From contig NZ_JBGCCU010000034.1 of NCBI RefSeq assembly GCF_041261445.1, positions 1 through 64,000 on the forward strand: 64,000 nucleotides of DNA. The letters run 5' to 3'. Shown here piece after piece: positions 28,329 to 37,742 of the stretch; within the stretch, counting starts at the first letter, position 1, and every line of letters starts with the position of its first letter. The position numbers and the translations under genes are program-made. The stretch comes from Catenulispora sp. EB89 (GTDB taxonomy: Bacteria > Actinomycetota > Actinomycetes > Streptomycetales > Catenulisporaceae). The notes beneath the pieces were generated by a model. It was not told the DNA's origin. It did not search any database and was given only the letters and a program-made list of their open reading frames with translations.

Positions 28329-29275
28329 TGAGGGACGTCGCGGTCGTCGGCTTCGCGCAGAGCGAGCACAGCTTCTCCGACCTCGGCTGGACCGAGGCGG
28401 ACCTGGTCATGCCGGTGGTGAACGAGGTGCTGGAGACCACCGGGCTGAAGCGGTCCGAGATCGGCTTCACCTGCTCGGGGTCCAACGACTACCTGGTCGG
28501 GACGCCGTTCTCGTTCGTCGCGGCGCTGGACACCATCGGCGCGTGGCCGCCGATCGCCGAGAGCCATGTCGAGCAGGACGCGGCGTGGGCGCTGTACGAG
28601 GCGTGGGTGCGGATCCAGCACGGCGACATCGACACGGCGCTGGTGTACGGGTTCGGCAAGGGCACGGTCGGCGACCATGTGGGCATCAGTTCCCTGGGAT
28701 ACGACCCCTACTACCTCGCGCCGCTGGTGCCGGGGCATGTGGCGATGGCCGGGCTCCAGGCGCGGGCTTTGAAGGACGCCGGGTTCGACGTCGATCCGGA
28801 TCCGACGGCGCCGCCGGCCACCGACGGCGCGGCGGCGGTGATTCTGGCGGCCGGGGATGTGGCGCGGCGGGTGCGTGCGCGGCCGGCGTGGATCACCGGT
28901 ATCGACCATCGGATCGAGCCGCACAGCGTCGGGGCGCGGGATCTGACGCGGAGCGATTCGGCTCGGCAGGCTGCTGAGCGTGCCGGGGTCGGGTCCGGCT
29001 CCGGTGCTGTCGATTTCGCTGAGCTGCATACGCGGTTCGACCACGAGGAAGTGTTGCTGCGGCGCGAGTTGGGCCTCGACGAGAAGACCGTGGTGAACGC
29101 CTCCGGCGGGCCGCGGAAGGCTGATCCGATCATGGCGACCGGGTTGATCCGGATCGGCGAGGCCGCGGCCCGGATCCACGACGGGAGCGCCGGCCGGACG
29201 GTCGCGCACGCCACCGCGGGGCCGTGCCTCCAGCACAACTTGGTGTGTGTGCTCGATTCCGAAGGGCAGGACTGA
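28328..29275 (+). CDS. Thiolase-fold lipid-transfer-like protein lacking the nucleophilic Cys (first)
   Basis: 315 residues. The thiolase fold is recognised from the N-terminal VAVVGFAQSEHSF, NASGGPRKADPIMATGLIRIGEA and AHATAGPCLQHNLVCVL. Where a thiolase has its nucleophilic Cys, this protein reads ESHVEQDAAWAL, with His in place of Cys. It is shorter than usual (about 390). ATG 28328 shares one base with the previous stop (TGATG); a GTG one codon upstream is also possible. It may act as a retro-aldolase partner or as a non-catalytic subunit. Confidence 0.75.
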   Translation: MRDVAVVGFAQSEHSFSDLGWTEADLVMPVVNEVLETTGLKRSEIGFTCSGSNDYLVGTPFSFVAALDTIGAWPPIAESHVEQDAAWALYEAWVRIQHGDIDTALVYGFGKGTVGDHVGISSLGYDPYYLAPLVPGHVAMAGLQARALKDAGFDVDPDPTAPPATDGAAAVILAAGDVARRVRARPAWITGIDHRIEPHSVGARDLTRSDSARQAAERAGVGSGSGAVDFAELHTRFDHEEVLLRRELGLDEKTVVNASGGPRKADPIMATGLIRIGEAAARIHDGSAGRTVAHATAGPCLQHNLVCVLDSEGQD

Positions 29276-29277
29276 CC

Positions 29278-30459
29278 ATGGGCAACCGTTGCGCCGTGAT
29301 CGGCGTCGGTCAGACCGCGTACCGGACCAAGCGTGCCGACGTCTCGCTGGCCGGGCTGGTGCGGGAGGCGGCCTTGCGGGCGCTGGAGGACGCCGGGCTG
29401 ACGTTCGCCGACATCGACTCGGTGGTGCTCGGCAAGGCGCCGGACATGTTCGAGGGCGTCGCCACGCCCGAGCTGTATTTGGCCGACGCGCTCGGGGCCG
29501 CCGGGAAGCCGATGATGCGCGTGCACACCGCCGGCTCGGTCGGCGGCTCGACGGCGCTGGTCGGGACCTCGCAGGTGCAGGCCGGGGTGCACGAGCGGGT
29601 GCTGGTGGTGGCGTTCGAGAAGCAGTCGGAGTCGAACGCGACGTGGGCGCTGTCCACGCACTCGCCGTTCTCCGCCTCGCTGGTGGTCGGGGCCGGCGGG
29701 TACTTCGCGCCGTATATCCGGGCCTACATACGGCAGTCCGGTGCTCCCGGCAATATCGGGATGATGGTCGCGGTCAAGGACAGAATCAATGCCTTGCGTA
29801 ATCCCTACGCGCATTTGAAGATCCCGAACATCGACCTCGCGATGGTCGAGGAATCGATGATGTTGTGGGATCCCATTCGCTATCTGGAGACCTGCCCTTC
29901 CTCCGACGGCGCGGTGGCGATGGTGCTGGGCTCGGAGCGGGCCGCCGCGGCCGCGGCGGCGGCGACCGGGCGGCGTCCGGCGTGGGTGCACGGCGCGGCG
30001 ATGCGGTCGGAGCCGATGGGGATGGCCGGGCGGGACAGCGTGGACCCGCGGGCCGGGCGGGACTGCGCGGCCGACGTGTACCGGCAGGCCGGTGTGACCG
30101 AGCCGCGGCGGCAGTTCGCGGCGGCCGAGGTGTATGTGCCGTTCTCTTGGTACGAGCCGATGTGGCTGGAGAACCTGGGGTTCGCCGAGAAGGGCGCGGG
30201 CTGGAAGCTGACCGAGGCCGGCGCGACCGCGTTCGACGGGGACATCCCGTGGAACCCGTCCGGGGGCGTGCTTTCGTCGAACCCGATCGGGGCCTCGGGC
30301 ATGATCCGGTTCGCCGAGGCCGCGCAGCAGGTGCGCGGCCAGGCCGGGGAGCATCAGGTGGCTGCCGCCGCGGACGGTTCGCGGCTGGCTTTGGGGCACG
30401 CTTATGGCGGCGGGTCCCAATTCTTCGCGATGTGGGCGGTGGGCGCGAACAAGCCGTAG
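29278..30459 (+). CDS. Thiolase-fold lipid-transfer-like protein lacking the nucleophilic Cys (second)
   Basis: 393 residues, full thiolase length, with N-terminal AVIGVGQTAYRTKRADVSL and C-terminal NPSGGVLSSNPIGASG and LGHAYGGGSQFFAMW. At the site of the catalytic Cys it has HTAGSVGGSTAL; aligned with CSTGSTAL the Cys is replaced by Ser. Such Cys-less members include Ltp2, a retro-aldolase of steroid side-chain degradation. With DUF35 and FadD genes upstream, a similar side-chain cleavage is a reasonable guess. It starts two bases after the previous stop. Confidence 0.78.
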   Translation: MGNRCAVIGVGQTAYRTKRADVSLAGLVREAALRALEDAGLTFADIDSVVLGKAPDMFEGVATPELYLADALGAAGKPMMRVHTAGSVGGSTALVGTSQVQAGVHERVLVVAFEKQSESNATWALSTHSPFSASLVVGAGGYFAPYIRAYIRQSGAPGNIGMMVAVKDRINALRNPYAHLKIPNIDLAMVEESMMLWDPIRYLETCPSSDGAVAMVLGSERAAAAAAAATGRRPAWVHGAAMRSEPMGMAGRDSVDPRAGRDCAADVYRQAGVTEPRRQFAAAEVYVPFSWYEPMWLENLGFAEKGAGWKLTEAGATAFDGDIPWNPSGGVLSSNPIGASGMIRFAEAAQQVRGQAGEHQVAAAADGSRLALGHAYGGGSQFFAMWAVGANKP

Positions 30460-30680
30460 CCGCACTGATCGTTTCAGGGTTGTTTCGAACAGCCGGACAT
30501 GAGAATTCAACATTTTGCTCAGGTCATATGCCGCACTTGGCGTCATTCCGGCGCCGCGCCGAAGCGTAAAATAGGAAGGGTATTGCGACGCCGTTCGGCT
30601 CGGCGTAACGTCCGCGTTCAACACCGGCGCGGAAGGGCTGAACGCGGCCGGTCACATGGGCTGAAGTGCGGTGAGACGGT

Positions 30681-31766
30681 GTGGCGACAGTCGATTTCAT
30701 TCAGGCGAGTTGCACGTACCCGGAGGGGAAACGCAAAGCGGTTGACAATCTGACGCTTTCGGTGGCGGACGGCGAGTTCCTGGTGCTGCTGGGACCGTCC
30801 GGCTGCGGCAAGACCACGGCCCTGCGCATGCTCGCCGGGCTGGAGGACGTCCAGACAGGTCAGGTCCTGGTCGACGGCGAGGATCTGGAAGGCGTCGCAC
30901 CGGGCGAACGCGACCTGGCGATGGTGTTCCAGAGCTACGCCCTGTTCCCGCACATGTCGGTCGCCCGGAACCTCGGCTTCCGCATGGAACTCGCCGGCGC
31001 CCCGCCCTCGGCCGTATCGCGCCGCGTCCGCCGCATCGCCGCCGAACTGGACCTGAGCGACCGCCTGGACCGCCTGCCGAAGACCCTCTCCGGCGGCGAA
31101 CAGCAGCGCGTCGCGATCGGCCGCGCGATGGTGCGCGAACCGCGGGTGTTCTTGATGGACGAGCCGCTGGGGGCGCTGGACGCGAAGCTGCGCGCCTCGG
31201 CGCGCGCCCGCATCGCGGAGATGCAGCGCAAGAGCGGCATCACGACCCTGTACGTGACCCACGACCAGGTCGAGGCGATGGCGATGGGCGACCGCATCGC
31301 GATCATGAACCGCGGGACGCTTCAGCAGGTCGACACCCCGCGCAGGCTGTACGACCACCCGGTGAACGAGTTCGTGGCGGGATTCGTGGGCTCGCCGGCG
31401 ATGAACCTGGTGCCCGGCACGTACAAGCACGGATGGGCGCTGATCGGCGAGTCGGACGTGTACGAGGTACCGGTGGAGGTGGCGGCGCCACTGACGTCAC
31501 CGTCGGTGCTGGTTGGCTTCCGACCGGAGCACGCCACGTTCGCGGCGCCGGGGTACGGGATTTACACGACGGTGAGCTTGGTGGAGCGGCTCGGGCATAC
31601 GGCGTACGTGTACTGCGAGATGGGCGTGGGGCGGGGGCGGCGGACGGTGATTGTTCGGTGCGAGGAGTATGAGGCGCCTCGGGCTGGGGCTCAGGTCGGG
31701 GTGGTGCCGGATCCTCGGGAGATTCATTTGTTTGATGGGGCTAGTGGGTTGCGGGTGGGGCGGTAG
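30681..31766 (+). CDS. MalK/UgpC/MsiK-type ABC transporter ATP-binding protein (orphan)
   Basis: 361 residues. Walker A GPSGCGKTTALRML, signature LSGGEQQRVAIGRAM, Walker B VFLMDEPLGALDAKLR, then a C-terminal TOBE domain (about 285-350). Members of this type energise carbohydrate importers; MsiK serves several of them. No permease or binding protein is encoded nearby, which suggests a shared ATPase. Start is GTG 30681. The 221-bp spacer before it is unusually A+T-rich for this window but holds no recognisable element. Confidence 0.85.
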   Translation: MATVDFIQASCTYPEGKRKAVDNLTLSVADGEFLVLLGPSGCGKTTALRMLAGLEDVQTGQVLVDGEDLEGVAPGERDLAMVFQSYALFPHMSVARNLGFRMELAGAPPSAVSRRVRRIAAELDLSDRLDRLPKTLSGGEQQRVAIGRAMVREPRVFLMDEPLGALDAKLRASARARIAEMQRKSGITTLYVTHDQVEAMAMGDRIAIMNRGTLQQVDTPRRLYDHPVNEFVAGFVGSPAMNLVPGTYKHGWALIGESDVYEVPVEVAAPLTSPSVLVGFRPEHATFAAPGYGIYTTVSLVERLGHTAYVYCEMGVGRGRRTVIVRCEEYEAPRAGAQVGVVPDPREIHLFDGASGLRVGR

Positions 31767-31797
31767 GTCGGGGGTGCGGGCTGTCTGGTTGATGACC

Positions 31798-31919
<122 letters not shown>

Positions 31920-32010
31920 TACCGCCGACGGTGCGGTGCTTGATGCTTGCTGGTCGAGCGCTGAGTTGTGCTCGTCGCCGCTTGCCGGTTGTGTCCTTGT
32001 CCCTGCTCGC

Positions 32011-32748
32011 CTATCGCTGGGTTGTGGCGATGATGCGTGCGGAGAGCGCGTCGAGCTCCTGTTCGCCCTGTGCGAGCTGGGCTTGCGCGGCCTGGTAGTA
32101 CGCGGGGTGGTTGCTCGCGGCAGCCAGTGCGTCGGTGGCGCCGGCGACGTAGGCGCTGAGCGCGGCCTGCCAGGCGGTGGCCCCGACGTTGTCGGGCATG
32201 GCGGCCAGTTGCCCGACGCCCCCGACCTCGTCGCACAGGCCCTTGGCGGCAGCGGGGACGGCGGCGGCGTCCTGCTGAACGATGATGCCGTGCAGCGCGG
32301 CGGCGTTGGCCCGCAGAGCGTTGACGCTGGGAGTGGCCATGATGGCCCAGCCACCGATCGAGGAGATCGTCCCGCTGCCGCCGCTGACGGACTTGGCGTT
32401 GCCGAGCGCCGCCGCGCACGAGGCGCTGGCCCCGGCCGCCGCCGGGTTGCCGGTGCTGGGAGTGGCGCTGGGACTCGGGCTGGCACTGCTGGTGGCGGCC
32501 GCGGGGCTCGCCACGGCGGCGTTGCCGTTGGAGCCGGCGCCGCCTCCGCCAGTCGCCGAAGCGGCGGCGCTGGCGGAGCTCGAGCTGCCGGTGTTGGTCG
32601 ACAGCAGGTGCCACCCGAACGGCCCGACGGCACCTACCACGGCGAGCGCCGCCACGACCCCGAACGCGATCCGGCGGTCGAAACGGTCGTCAGCCGCACC
32701 GGACTCGTCATCGTGGGCCGGGGGCGGTTCGGGCGGCGTTGTGGTCAT
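32011..32748 (-). CDS. Hypothetical single-pass membrane-anchored protein
   Basis: 245 residues. A short acidic N-terminus precedes one helix (FGVVAALAVVGAVGPFGWHLL, about 29-49), a Ser/Ala/Gly-rich linker (about 55-105) and an extracytoplasmic Ala-rich helical domain with two visible Cys residues. It looks like an exported domain of unknown function. No homologue family was recognised. Confidence 0.65.
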   Translation of the reverse strand: MTTTPPEPPPAHDDESGAADDRFDRRIAFGVVAALAVVGAVGPFGWHLLSTNTGSSSSASAAASATGGGGAGSNGNAAVASPAAATSSASPSPSATPSTGNPAAAGASASCAAALGNAKSVSGGSGTISSIGGWAIMATPSVNALRANAAALHGIIVQQDAAAVPAAAKGLCDEVGGVGQLAAMPDNVGATAWQAALSAYVAGATDALAAASNHPAYYQAAQAQLAQGEQELDALSARIIATTQR

Positions 32749-33000
32749 GCATCCACGGTCGGACGGGCTGAGAGCGGGTGCCAGCCGGGTGGGCCGTATG
32801 GCCTATGGCCGAGGTATCGGGGCGTTGATATCTATCTCGCACATTTGTGCCGGACGGTGAAGCGGGGCACTACGGGGAATGATGCGGGCGCGGCAAGGCT
32901 TGGCGGTCGGCTGCGGATGGTGATGTGGTGCGCGCGGGCGTTGGGGTGGCCGTGGTTGTGACTGGCGTGCGGGTGCCGGGTTCGTGGCGTGCCGGAGCGG

Positions 33001-33600
33001 GCCGGTTGGTGGGGTTGCTCGGGCGGCGCTGCTGTCAGGTGCCGGGTGCCTGGTGCCGGCGCGGCGGCGGGTGGGTGCGGCGTCGGCGGTGTGGCGCGCG
33101 GGAGATTAGGCGGCCGTGTGTCCGCGAGCAGCGCATGGGTGGCGGGGGTGCGGCGTGCCTGAGCGCATCGGGCGGTTGAGGGTGCTTGCCGGAGGTGCGG
33201 CGCCGGCGGCGTGGCCGGTCGGTGGTTGCTCGGGCGGCGCTGCCGGGTGCAGGCGAGGCGGCGGCGTCGGCGGTATGGCGCGCGGGAGATTAGGCGGCCG
33301 TATGTCCGCGAGCAGCGCATGGGCGGCGGGGGCGTGGCGTGCCCGAGCGCGTCGGGCGGCTGGGGGCGCTGGCCGGAGGTGCGGCGTCGGCCGCGTGGCC
33401 GGTCGGTGGTTGCGCGGGCGGCGCAGGTGCCAGGTGCCGGCGAGGCGGCGGGTGGGTGCGGCCTCGGTGTCGTGGCCGGTCGGTGGTTGCTCAGGCGGCG
33501 CAGATGCTGGCGAGTCGTTGGCCGTTGCTGGAGGTGCGGCGTCGGCGCTGTGTGGCGCGCGGGGGTTGCGTGGGTGGCCCCGCTGGCGAAGTGGTGGGGG
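33001..33600. repeat. Degenerate long tandem repeat array
   Basis: Four diverged copies of a unit beginning gccggtcggtggttgctc start at 33001, 33214, 33398 and 33475, so the spacings are 213, 184 and 77 bp. The first two full copies also share gcgggagattaggcggccg and tccgcgagcagcgcatggg (about 33100 and 33280). The block lies in a roughly 940-bp spacer (32749-33686) where I see no convincing gene. Short ORFs there differ between copies and look non-coding. Confidence 0.7.
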
Positions 33601-33686
33601 CTCGGCAGGGGTGCGGCGTGGGTGGTGGTAGCGCTGGCTGGGGCGCGCGCGGCCGGTCCGGGGCGCTTGGCGCCGCGTGGAAGTGC

Positions 33687-34310
33687 TCAGGCTGCGTTGG
33701 GGGTGCGGGTGGCGGTGTCGCCGGGTTTGGGGGCGTCGGTGCCGACGTCGGTGCCTACGGTGGGGTGGGCTGGGGTGGTGGAGGCGGCGATGGCGATGGT
33801 GCTCAGGAGTGCTGCTGCTGCGAGGGAGATCAGGGTGCCGGTGGCGTGGGGGTGGATGGACATCAGCCAGATGGCCCAGGTGGCGGCTATGGCGGTGATG
33901 CGGGCGCTCGCTAGGAGGACCGGGTCGCGGATCAGGGTGGCCAGGTGTGGGGGGAGGGGGCCTTCGGGGGCGGCGTTGGCGGCGTCGAGGAGGCGGGTGG
34001 CGGGGCGGCCGCTGAAGCCGCCGCCGACTACGGAGATGGCGACCACGATGCCTATGGCCGCTACCACCCAGGCGTCGCCGAAGTGGAAGGCGGGGTCGTG
34101 CGCCACCAGGGCCAGGCCGCAGCCGGTCATCAGGAGGGTGGCCAGGGGCATCAGGACGGGGAGGGCTCGGGCGGCGCGGACCGCCAGGCGGAGTTCGGCG
34201 ACGGTGGTGGCGCGGCTCGCCGCGGTGACCGCGTAGACCTCCAGGCCTATGCCGGCGACCAGGACGACGGTGCCTATCACGTGGCCGAAGAGCAGCCAGG
34301 CGTCGATCAT
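33687..34310 (-). CDS. DUF2269-like integral membrane protein
   Basis: 207 residues with about five hydrophobic segments, including the start LFGHVIGTVVLVAGIGLEVYA and ALPVLMPLATLLMTGCGLALVAH. The end is a Pro/Thr tail. The pattern suits a small DUF2269-type predicted membrane protein of unknown role. Confidence 0.65.
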   Translation of the reverse strand: MIDAWLLFGHVIGTVVLVAGIGLEVYAVTAASRATTVAELRLAVRAARALPVLMPLATLLMTGCGLALVAHDPAFHFGDAWVVAAIGIVVAISVVGGGFSGRPATRLLDAANAAPEGPLPPHLATLIRDPVLLASARITAIAATWAIWLMSIHPHATGTLISLAAAALLSTIAIAASTTPAHPTVGTDVGTDAPKPGDTATRTPNAA

Positions 34311-34382
34311 GGTGGTTCCCCCTCGGAGCTTCTGGTTTCCTCTGGCTTCTGCCTTGTCTCCCCGCGGCTTGCCCCTGGTCCG

Positions 34383-34419
34383 CTTCAGTTCGTTTCAGCC
34401 CGGTTCAGTCCGTTCAATC
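34383..34419. repeat. Four 10-bp spaced ttcag-type repeats
   Basis: Cttcagttcg, tttcagcccg, gttcagtccg and ttcaatcggg run at 10-bp period in the spacer 34311-34506, upstream of the minus-strand membrane protein gene at 34310. One helical turn per copy suggests a possible protein-binding site for that gene. Confidence 0.35.
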
Positions 34420-34506
34420 GGGGTGATTCGGTGTGAAGTGGATGAAATCAGGATAGGTCGGGGGGTTGTGGGTATGCCAGCGCCCGAATGGGTGAAGTGT
34501 GGGGAA

Positions 34507-34869
34507 CTAGACAGTCGCCTGATATACCTTGCGCAGGGTTTCGTGTACGGTCCAGCGGGTCTTCGCGCCCTCGGTGAGCAGTGCCACGTCGCCGGGGCCG
34601 ACTTCCAGTGTCGTGCCGTCCTCGAACTCGATCGTCGCGCGGCCCGACAGCACCACGAACAGCTCGTCCGCCTCCGTGTCGGTCACCACGCCGGGCGTCA
34701 TCTGCCAGATCCCGCGCAGCACGCGGCCGTCGTCCGACTCGCTCAGCACCAGCTCCGAGACCTCCGGCGTACCGGCGATGACCTGCGACGGGTCCAGGGG
34801 GACGGGTTCCAGGGCGGCATCGGCGACGGGGAGGGCGAAGCCTAGAACAGAGGTGCGATCGTCAGACAT
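34507..34869 (-). CDS. Cupin-domain protein (DUF861/EutQ-like)
   Basis: 120 residues forming a single cupin barrel: GIWQMTPGVVTDTEADELFVVLSGRATIEF is the first cupin motif and TTLEVGPGDVALLTEGAKTRWTV the second. There is no classical HxH; metal-binding function is doubtful. It is transcribed away from priA with a 75-bp gap, so the promoters may be shared. Confidence 0.8.
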   Translation of the reverse strand: MSDDRTSVLGFALPVADAALEPVPLDPSQVIAGTPEVSELVLSESDDGRVLRGIWQMTPGVVTDTEADELFVVLSGRATIEFEDGTTLEVGPGDVALLTEGAKTRWTVHETLRKVYQATV

Positions 34870-34944
34870 GCACGGCACCCTATCCACGCCGAACCTGCCC
34901 GCCCACGGTACTGGTGTCACCGCTATCGGGTAGAAATTGACACT

Positions 34945-37620
34945 GTGGAGGCGCTGGAGCAGAAGAACACGGAGGGAAGGCCGGACGACAAGCCGACTGA
35001 GGTTCCGTTGCTGGACGTGCCCAATGCCCCCGAAACGCCGTCGCAGACCGCCGTCGACAAGCCGCGGCCGCCGACGGCCGCCGACGATCCCCGGCAGGCC
35101 GCGCGGCGCACGGCCCGCCAGTCGGCACGTCAGTCGGCACGTCAGGCCAAGCCCAAGCCGCCGCGCGAACCCGCGGCGGAGCTGCCCTATGCGCAGGTCG
35201 TGCTGCACCTTGAACTCAGCCACCTGGACCGCGCCTTCGACTACCTCGTGCCGTCCGATCTGGACGCCGACGCCCAACCCGGCGTCCGGGTCCGCGTCCG
35301 CTTCGCCGGTCAGCTCGTCGACGGCTTCGTCATCGGCCGCGTCGCCGAGTCCGACTTCGCCGGCCGCTTCGAGTACCTGCAGAAGGTCGTGTCGCCGCTC
35401 CCGGTCCTGACCCCGGAGATCCTGGACCTGGCACGCACTGTCGCCGACCGCTATGCGGGGACGCTTGCAGACGTCCTCCGTCTGGCGGTACCGCCGCGCC
35501 ACGCGAGCGCGGAGAAGACCTCTGCCAGGGAACCGGATCTGGGCCCTGGAAAGCCCGTCGACGGAGCGCCATGGGGCGTCTATGGCGGCGGTCGCGAGTT
35601 CATAAAGGCTCTCCAACGCAAGACGGCGCCCAAGCTCCCGCGCGCGGTGTGGACCTGCCTCCCGGCCACGGACTGGGCCACCGCTATCGCGACCGCCATG
35701 TACGCCGTGGCGACCGACGCTGTCGTGTTCCCGGAGCCCGAGCCCGCTCCGGTACCGGCGAGCGCCGAGGGAACCGAGACCGCGGAAGTGGTCGCGGACC
35801 CCGACGCGATCGTGATCGCCGACGACCCGGCCATCCCGGACCTCGCCCCCGACCCGACCGATCCCGCGCTCCCGGACCCGGACCTGCCCACCGACTACGA
35901 CATCGACCCCGAGAACCTCAGGGATCTGGACGACGATCGCTATAGCGACGCCGAAGCCGAATCCCCTACAGAGCTCCCCGATAAAGGTCCGGCCGACGTA
36001 GTAAGTGCGGCAGCCAGTGCCAGTGCCAGTGCGGTAGTGAGTAGCGAAACGCACAGCGGAGCCGACCCCCTCCACGTCCCCGGCCGAGGCGCCCTGGCCA
36101 TCGTCCCCGACCACCGCGACCTGGCCCGCCTGGACGCCGCCCTCACCGAGATCGCCGGCCCCGGCCACCACGTCGTCCTGTCCGAAGAACTCGGCCCCGC
36201 CAAGCGCTACCAGAACTGGCTGGCCGTCCTGCGTGGCGACGTGAAGATGGTGATCGGCACGCGCTCCGCCATGTTCGCCCCGGTCGCCGACCTCGGCCTG
36301 GTCGCGGTCTGGGACGACGGCGACGACCTCCACGCCGAGCCCCGCGCCCCCTACCCGCACGTCCGCGAAGTCCTTCTTCTGCGTGCGCATTCCACAGGTG
36401 CGGCCGCGCTTATCGGCGGCTACACGTGTACCGCGGAAGGTGCGCAACTCGTGGAGAGCCGATGGGCATATCCGCTTACTGCGTTCCGCTCTACTGTGCG
36501 CGCGAAGTCGCCCCTGATCCGTACCTCTGGAGAGGAACAGGAGAAGGAGAGGGATCCGGCGGCAGCAGCCGCCCGCCTGCCGAACCTCGCCTGGCGAACC
36601 GCGCGCGCCGCCCTCAACGACGGCCCGGTCCTCGTCCAAGTACCGCGCGGCGGCTATGCGCCGTCCCTGGCGTGCATCCGCTGTAGAAAGCACGCGCGCT
36701 GCAACCACTGTCACGGCCCTCTGGAACTCTCCTCAGGGCACGCCATGGCGTCCTGCCTATGGTGCGGACGCCCAGCCGGCGGCTGGCGCTGCGACGGCGT
36801 CGTCAACGACCGCCCCTGCGGCGGCGACCGCTTCCGCATGCTTACCATCGGCGTCCACCGCACTGCCGAAGAGCTCGGCCGCGCCTTCGCCAACACAAAG
36901 GTCATCTTCTCGGCGGGGAACTCCGTCTTGTCGCAGGTGTCCGACAAGTCGGCCCTCGTAGTGGCGACTCCTGGAGCCGAACCCGTAGCGGACGGAGGCT
37001 ATGCGGCCGCGCTTCTCCTGGACGGCTGGTCCCTTCTGGCTCGAAGAGACCTGCGCGCTGGAGAGGAAGCCCTGCGGCGCTGGCTTAACGCTGCCGCACT
37101 GGTACGTCCCGGGGGAGAAGGCGGCAAGGTCGTCATCATGGCCGAGCCGGGACTGGCGCCGGTCCAGGCGCTCGTGCGCTGGGACCCGGTCTGGCACGCC
37201 CGCCGAGAACTGGTCGACCGCGGCGAGCTGCACTACCCGCCTCTGGCCCGGGTGGCGGAACTCACCGGTACCCCTGCCGCGGTCGCTGAGGAACTGAGCC
37301 TGCTCCGGCTGCCCGAAGCGGCCGAGATCCTCGGCCCGGTCCTGGTGGACGTCCCGAGATCGGACGACCGGGCCGCGCAGAAGCCTGACACCCGGTCCGG
37401 CAAGAACACCGACCCCCTGGGCCGTCGGGAGGGAGCAGACCGGCCCCGCGCCGCTGTTGAGGAGGGCCCGCGCCAGCAACTGCACCGCGCGCTGGTCCGC
37501 GTCCCCCGCCGCCTCGGCGGAGACCTGGCCGAGGCGGTCCGGGAAGCCCAGGGCGTCCGCAGCGCCCGCAAAGCCGAGGACTGGGTCCGCGTCCGCATCG
37601 ACCCGGTCCAGATCGGCTGA
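34945..37620 (+). CDS. priA: Primosomal protein N' (PriA), actinobacterial helicase-inactive type, with acidic insertion
   Basis: 891 residues, longer than the usual roughly 700 of actinobacterial PriA. The 3'-DNA-binding domain starts at VVLHLELSHLDRAFDYLVPS (about 89-185). The zinc-binding region has paired Cys in CIRCRKHARCNHCHG and CLWCGRPAGGWRC (about 575-630). No GxGKT Walker A motif is visible, as is typical for actinobacterial PriA. In its place, about residues 265-380 hold an Asp/Pro/Glu- then Ser/Ala-rich insertion with no domain signature. Another linker lies at about 812-842. The role is replication restart; head of the priA-def-fmt-rsmB run. Start GTG 34945. Confidence 0.88.
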   Translation: MEALEQKNTEGRPDDKPTEVPLLDVPNAPETPSQTAVDKPRPPTAADDPRQAARRTARQSARQSARQAKPKPPREPAAELPYAQVVLHLELSHLDRAFDYLVPSDLDADAQPGVRVRVRFAGQLVDGFVIGRVAESDFAGRFEYLQKVVSPLPVLTPEILDLARTVADRYAGTLADVLRLAVPPRHASAEKTSAREPDLGPGKPVDGAPWGVYGGGREFIKALQRKTAPKLPRAVWTCLPATDWATAIATAMYAVATDAVVFPEPEPAPVPASAEGTETAEVVADPDAIVIADDPAIPDLAPDPTDPALPDPDLPTDYDIDPENLRDLDDDRYSDAEAESPTELPDKGPADVVSAAASASASAVVSSETHSGADPLHVPGRGALAIVPDHRDLARLDAALTEIAGPGHHVVLSEELGPAKRYQNWLAVLRGDVKMVIGTRSAMFAPVADLGLVAVWDDGDDLHAEPRAPYPHVREVLLLRAHSTGAAALIGGYTCTAEGAQLVESRWAYPLTAFRSTVRAKSPLIRTSGEEQEKERDPAAAAARLPNLAWRTARAALNDGPVLVQVPRGGYAPSLACIRCRKHARCNHCHGPLELSSGHAMASCLWCGRPAGGWRCDGVVNDRPCGGDRFRMLTIGVHRTAEELGRAFANTKVIFSAGNSVLSQVSDKSALVVATPGAEPVADGGYAAALLLDGWSLLARRDLRAGEEALRRWLNAAALVRPGGEGGKVVIMAEPGLAPVQALVRWDPVWHARRELVDRGELHYPPLARVAELTGTPAAVAEELSLLRLPEAAEILGPVLVDVPRSDDRAAQKPDTRSGKNTDPLGRREGADRPRAAVEEGPRQQLHRALVRVPRRLGGDLAEAVREAQGVRSARKAEDWVRVRIDPVQIG

Positions 37621-37742
37621 ACACCCTCTGCCCGGTGTGCACAGTGTGCGAGCCGGTACCGACCAGCGACGCTCCGCCACCGCCGCCGGGCTCCGTACAC
37701 TGGATAGCTGAATCCCGTACACCCATGAACGGAGCGCGACCC

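Noticed and set aside
33211-34236. 341-residue plus-strand frame over the repeat block and membrane protein gene
   Set aside because: Composition is biased and crosses both the degenerate repeats and the complement of the DUF2269-like gene; no ribosome binding site.
34507-36714. 735-residue minus-strand frame running through priA
   Set aside because: Only the last 120 codons are the cupin gene; the rest is a shadow of priA, whose zinc and DNA-binding motifs are clear on the plus strand.
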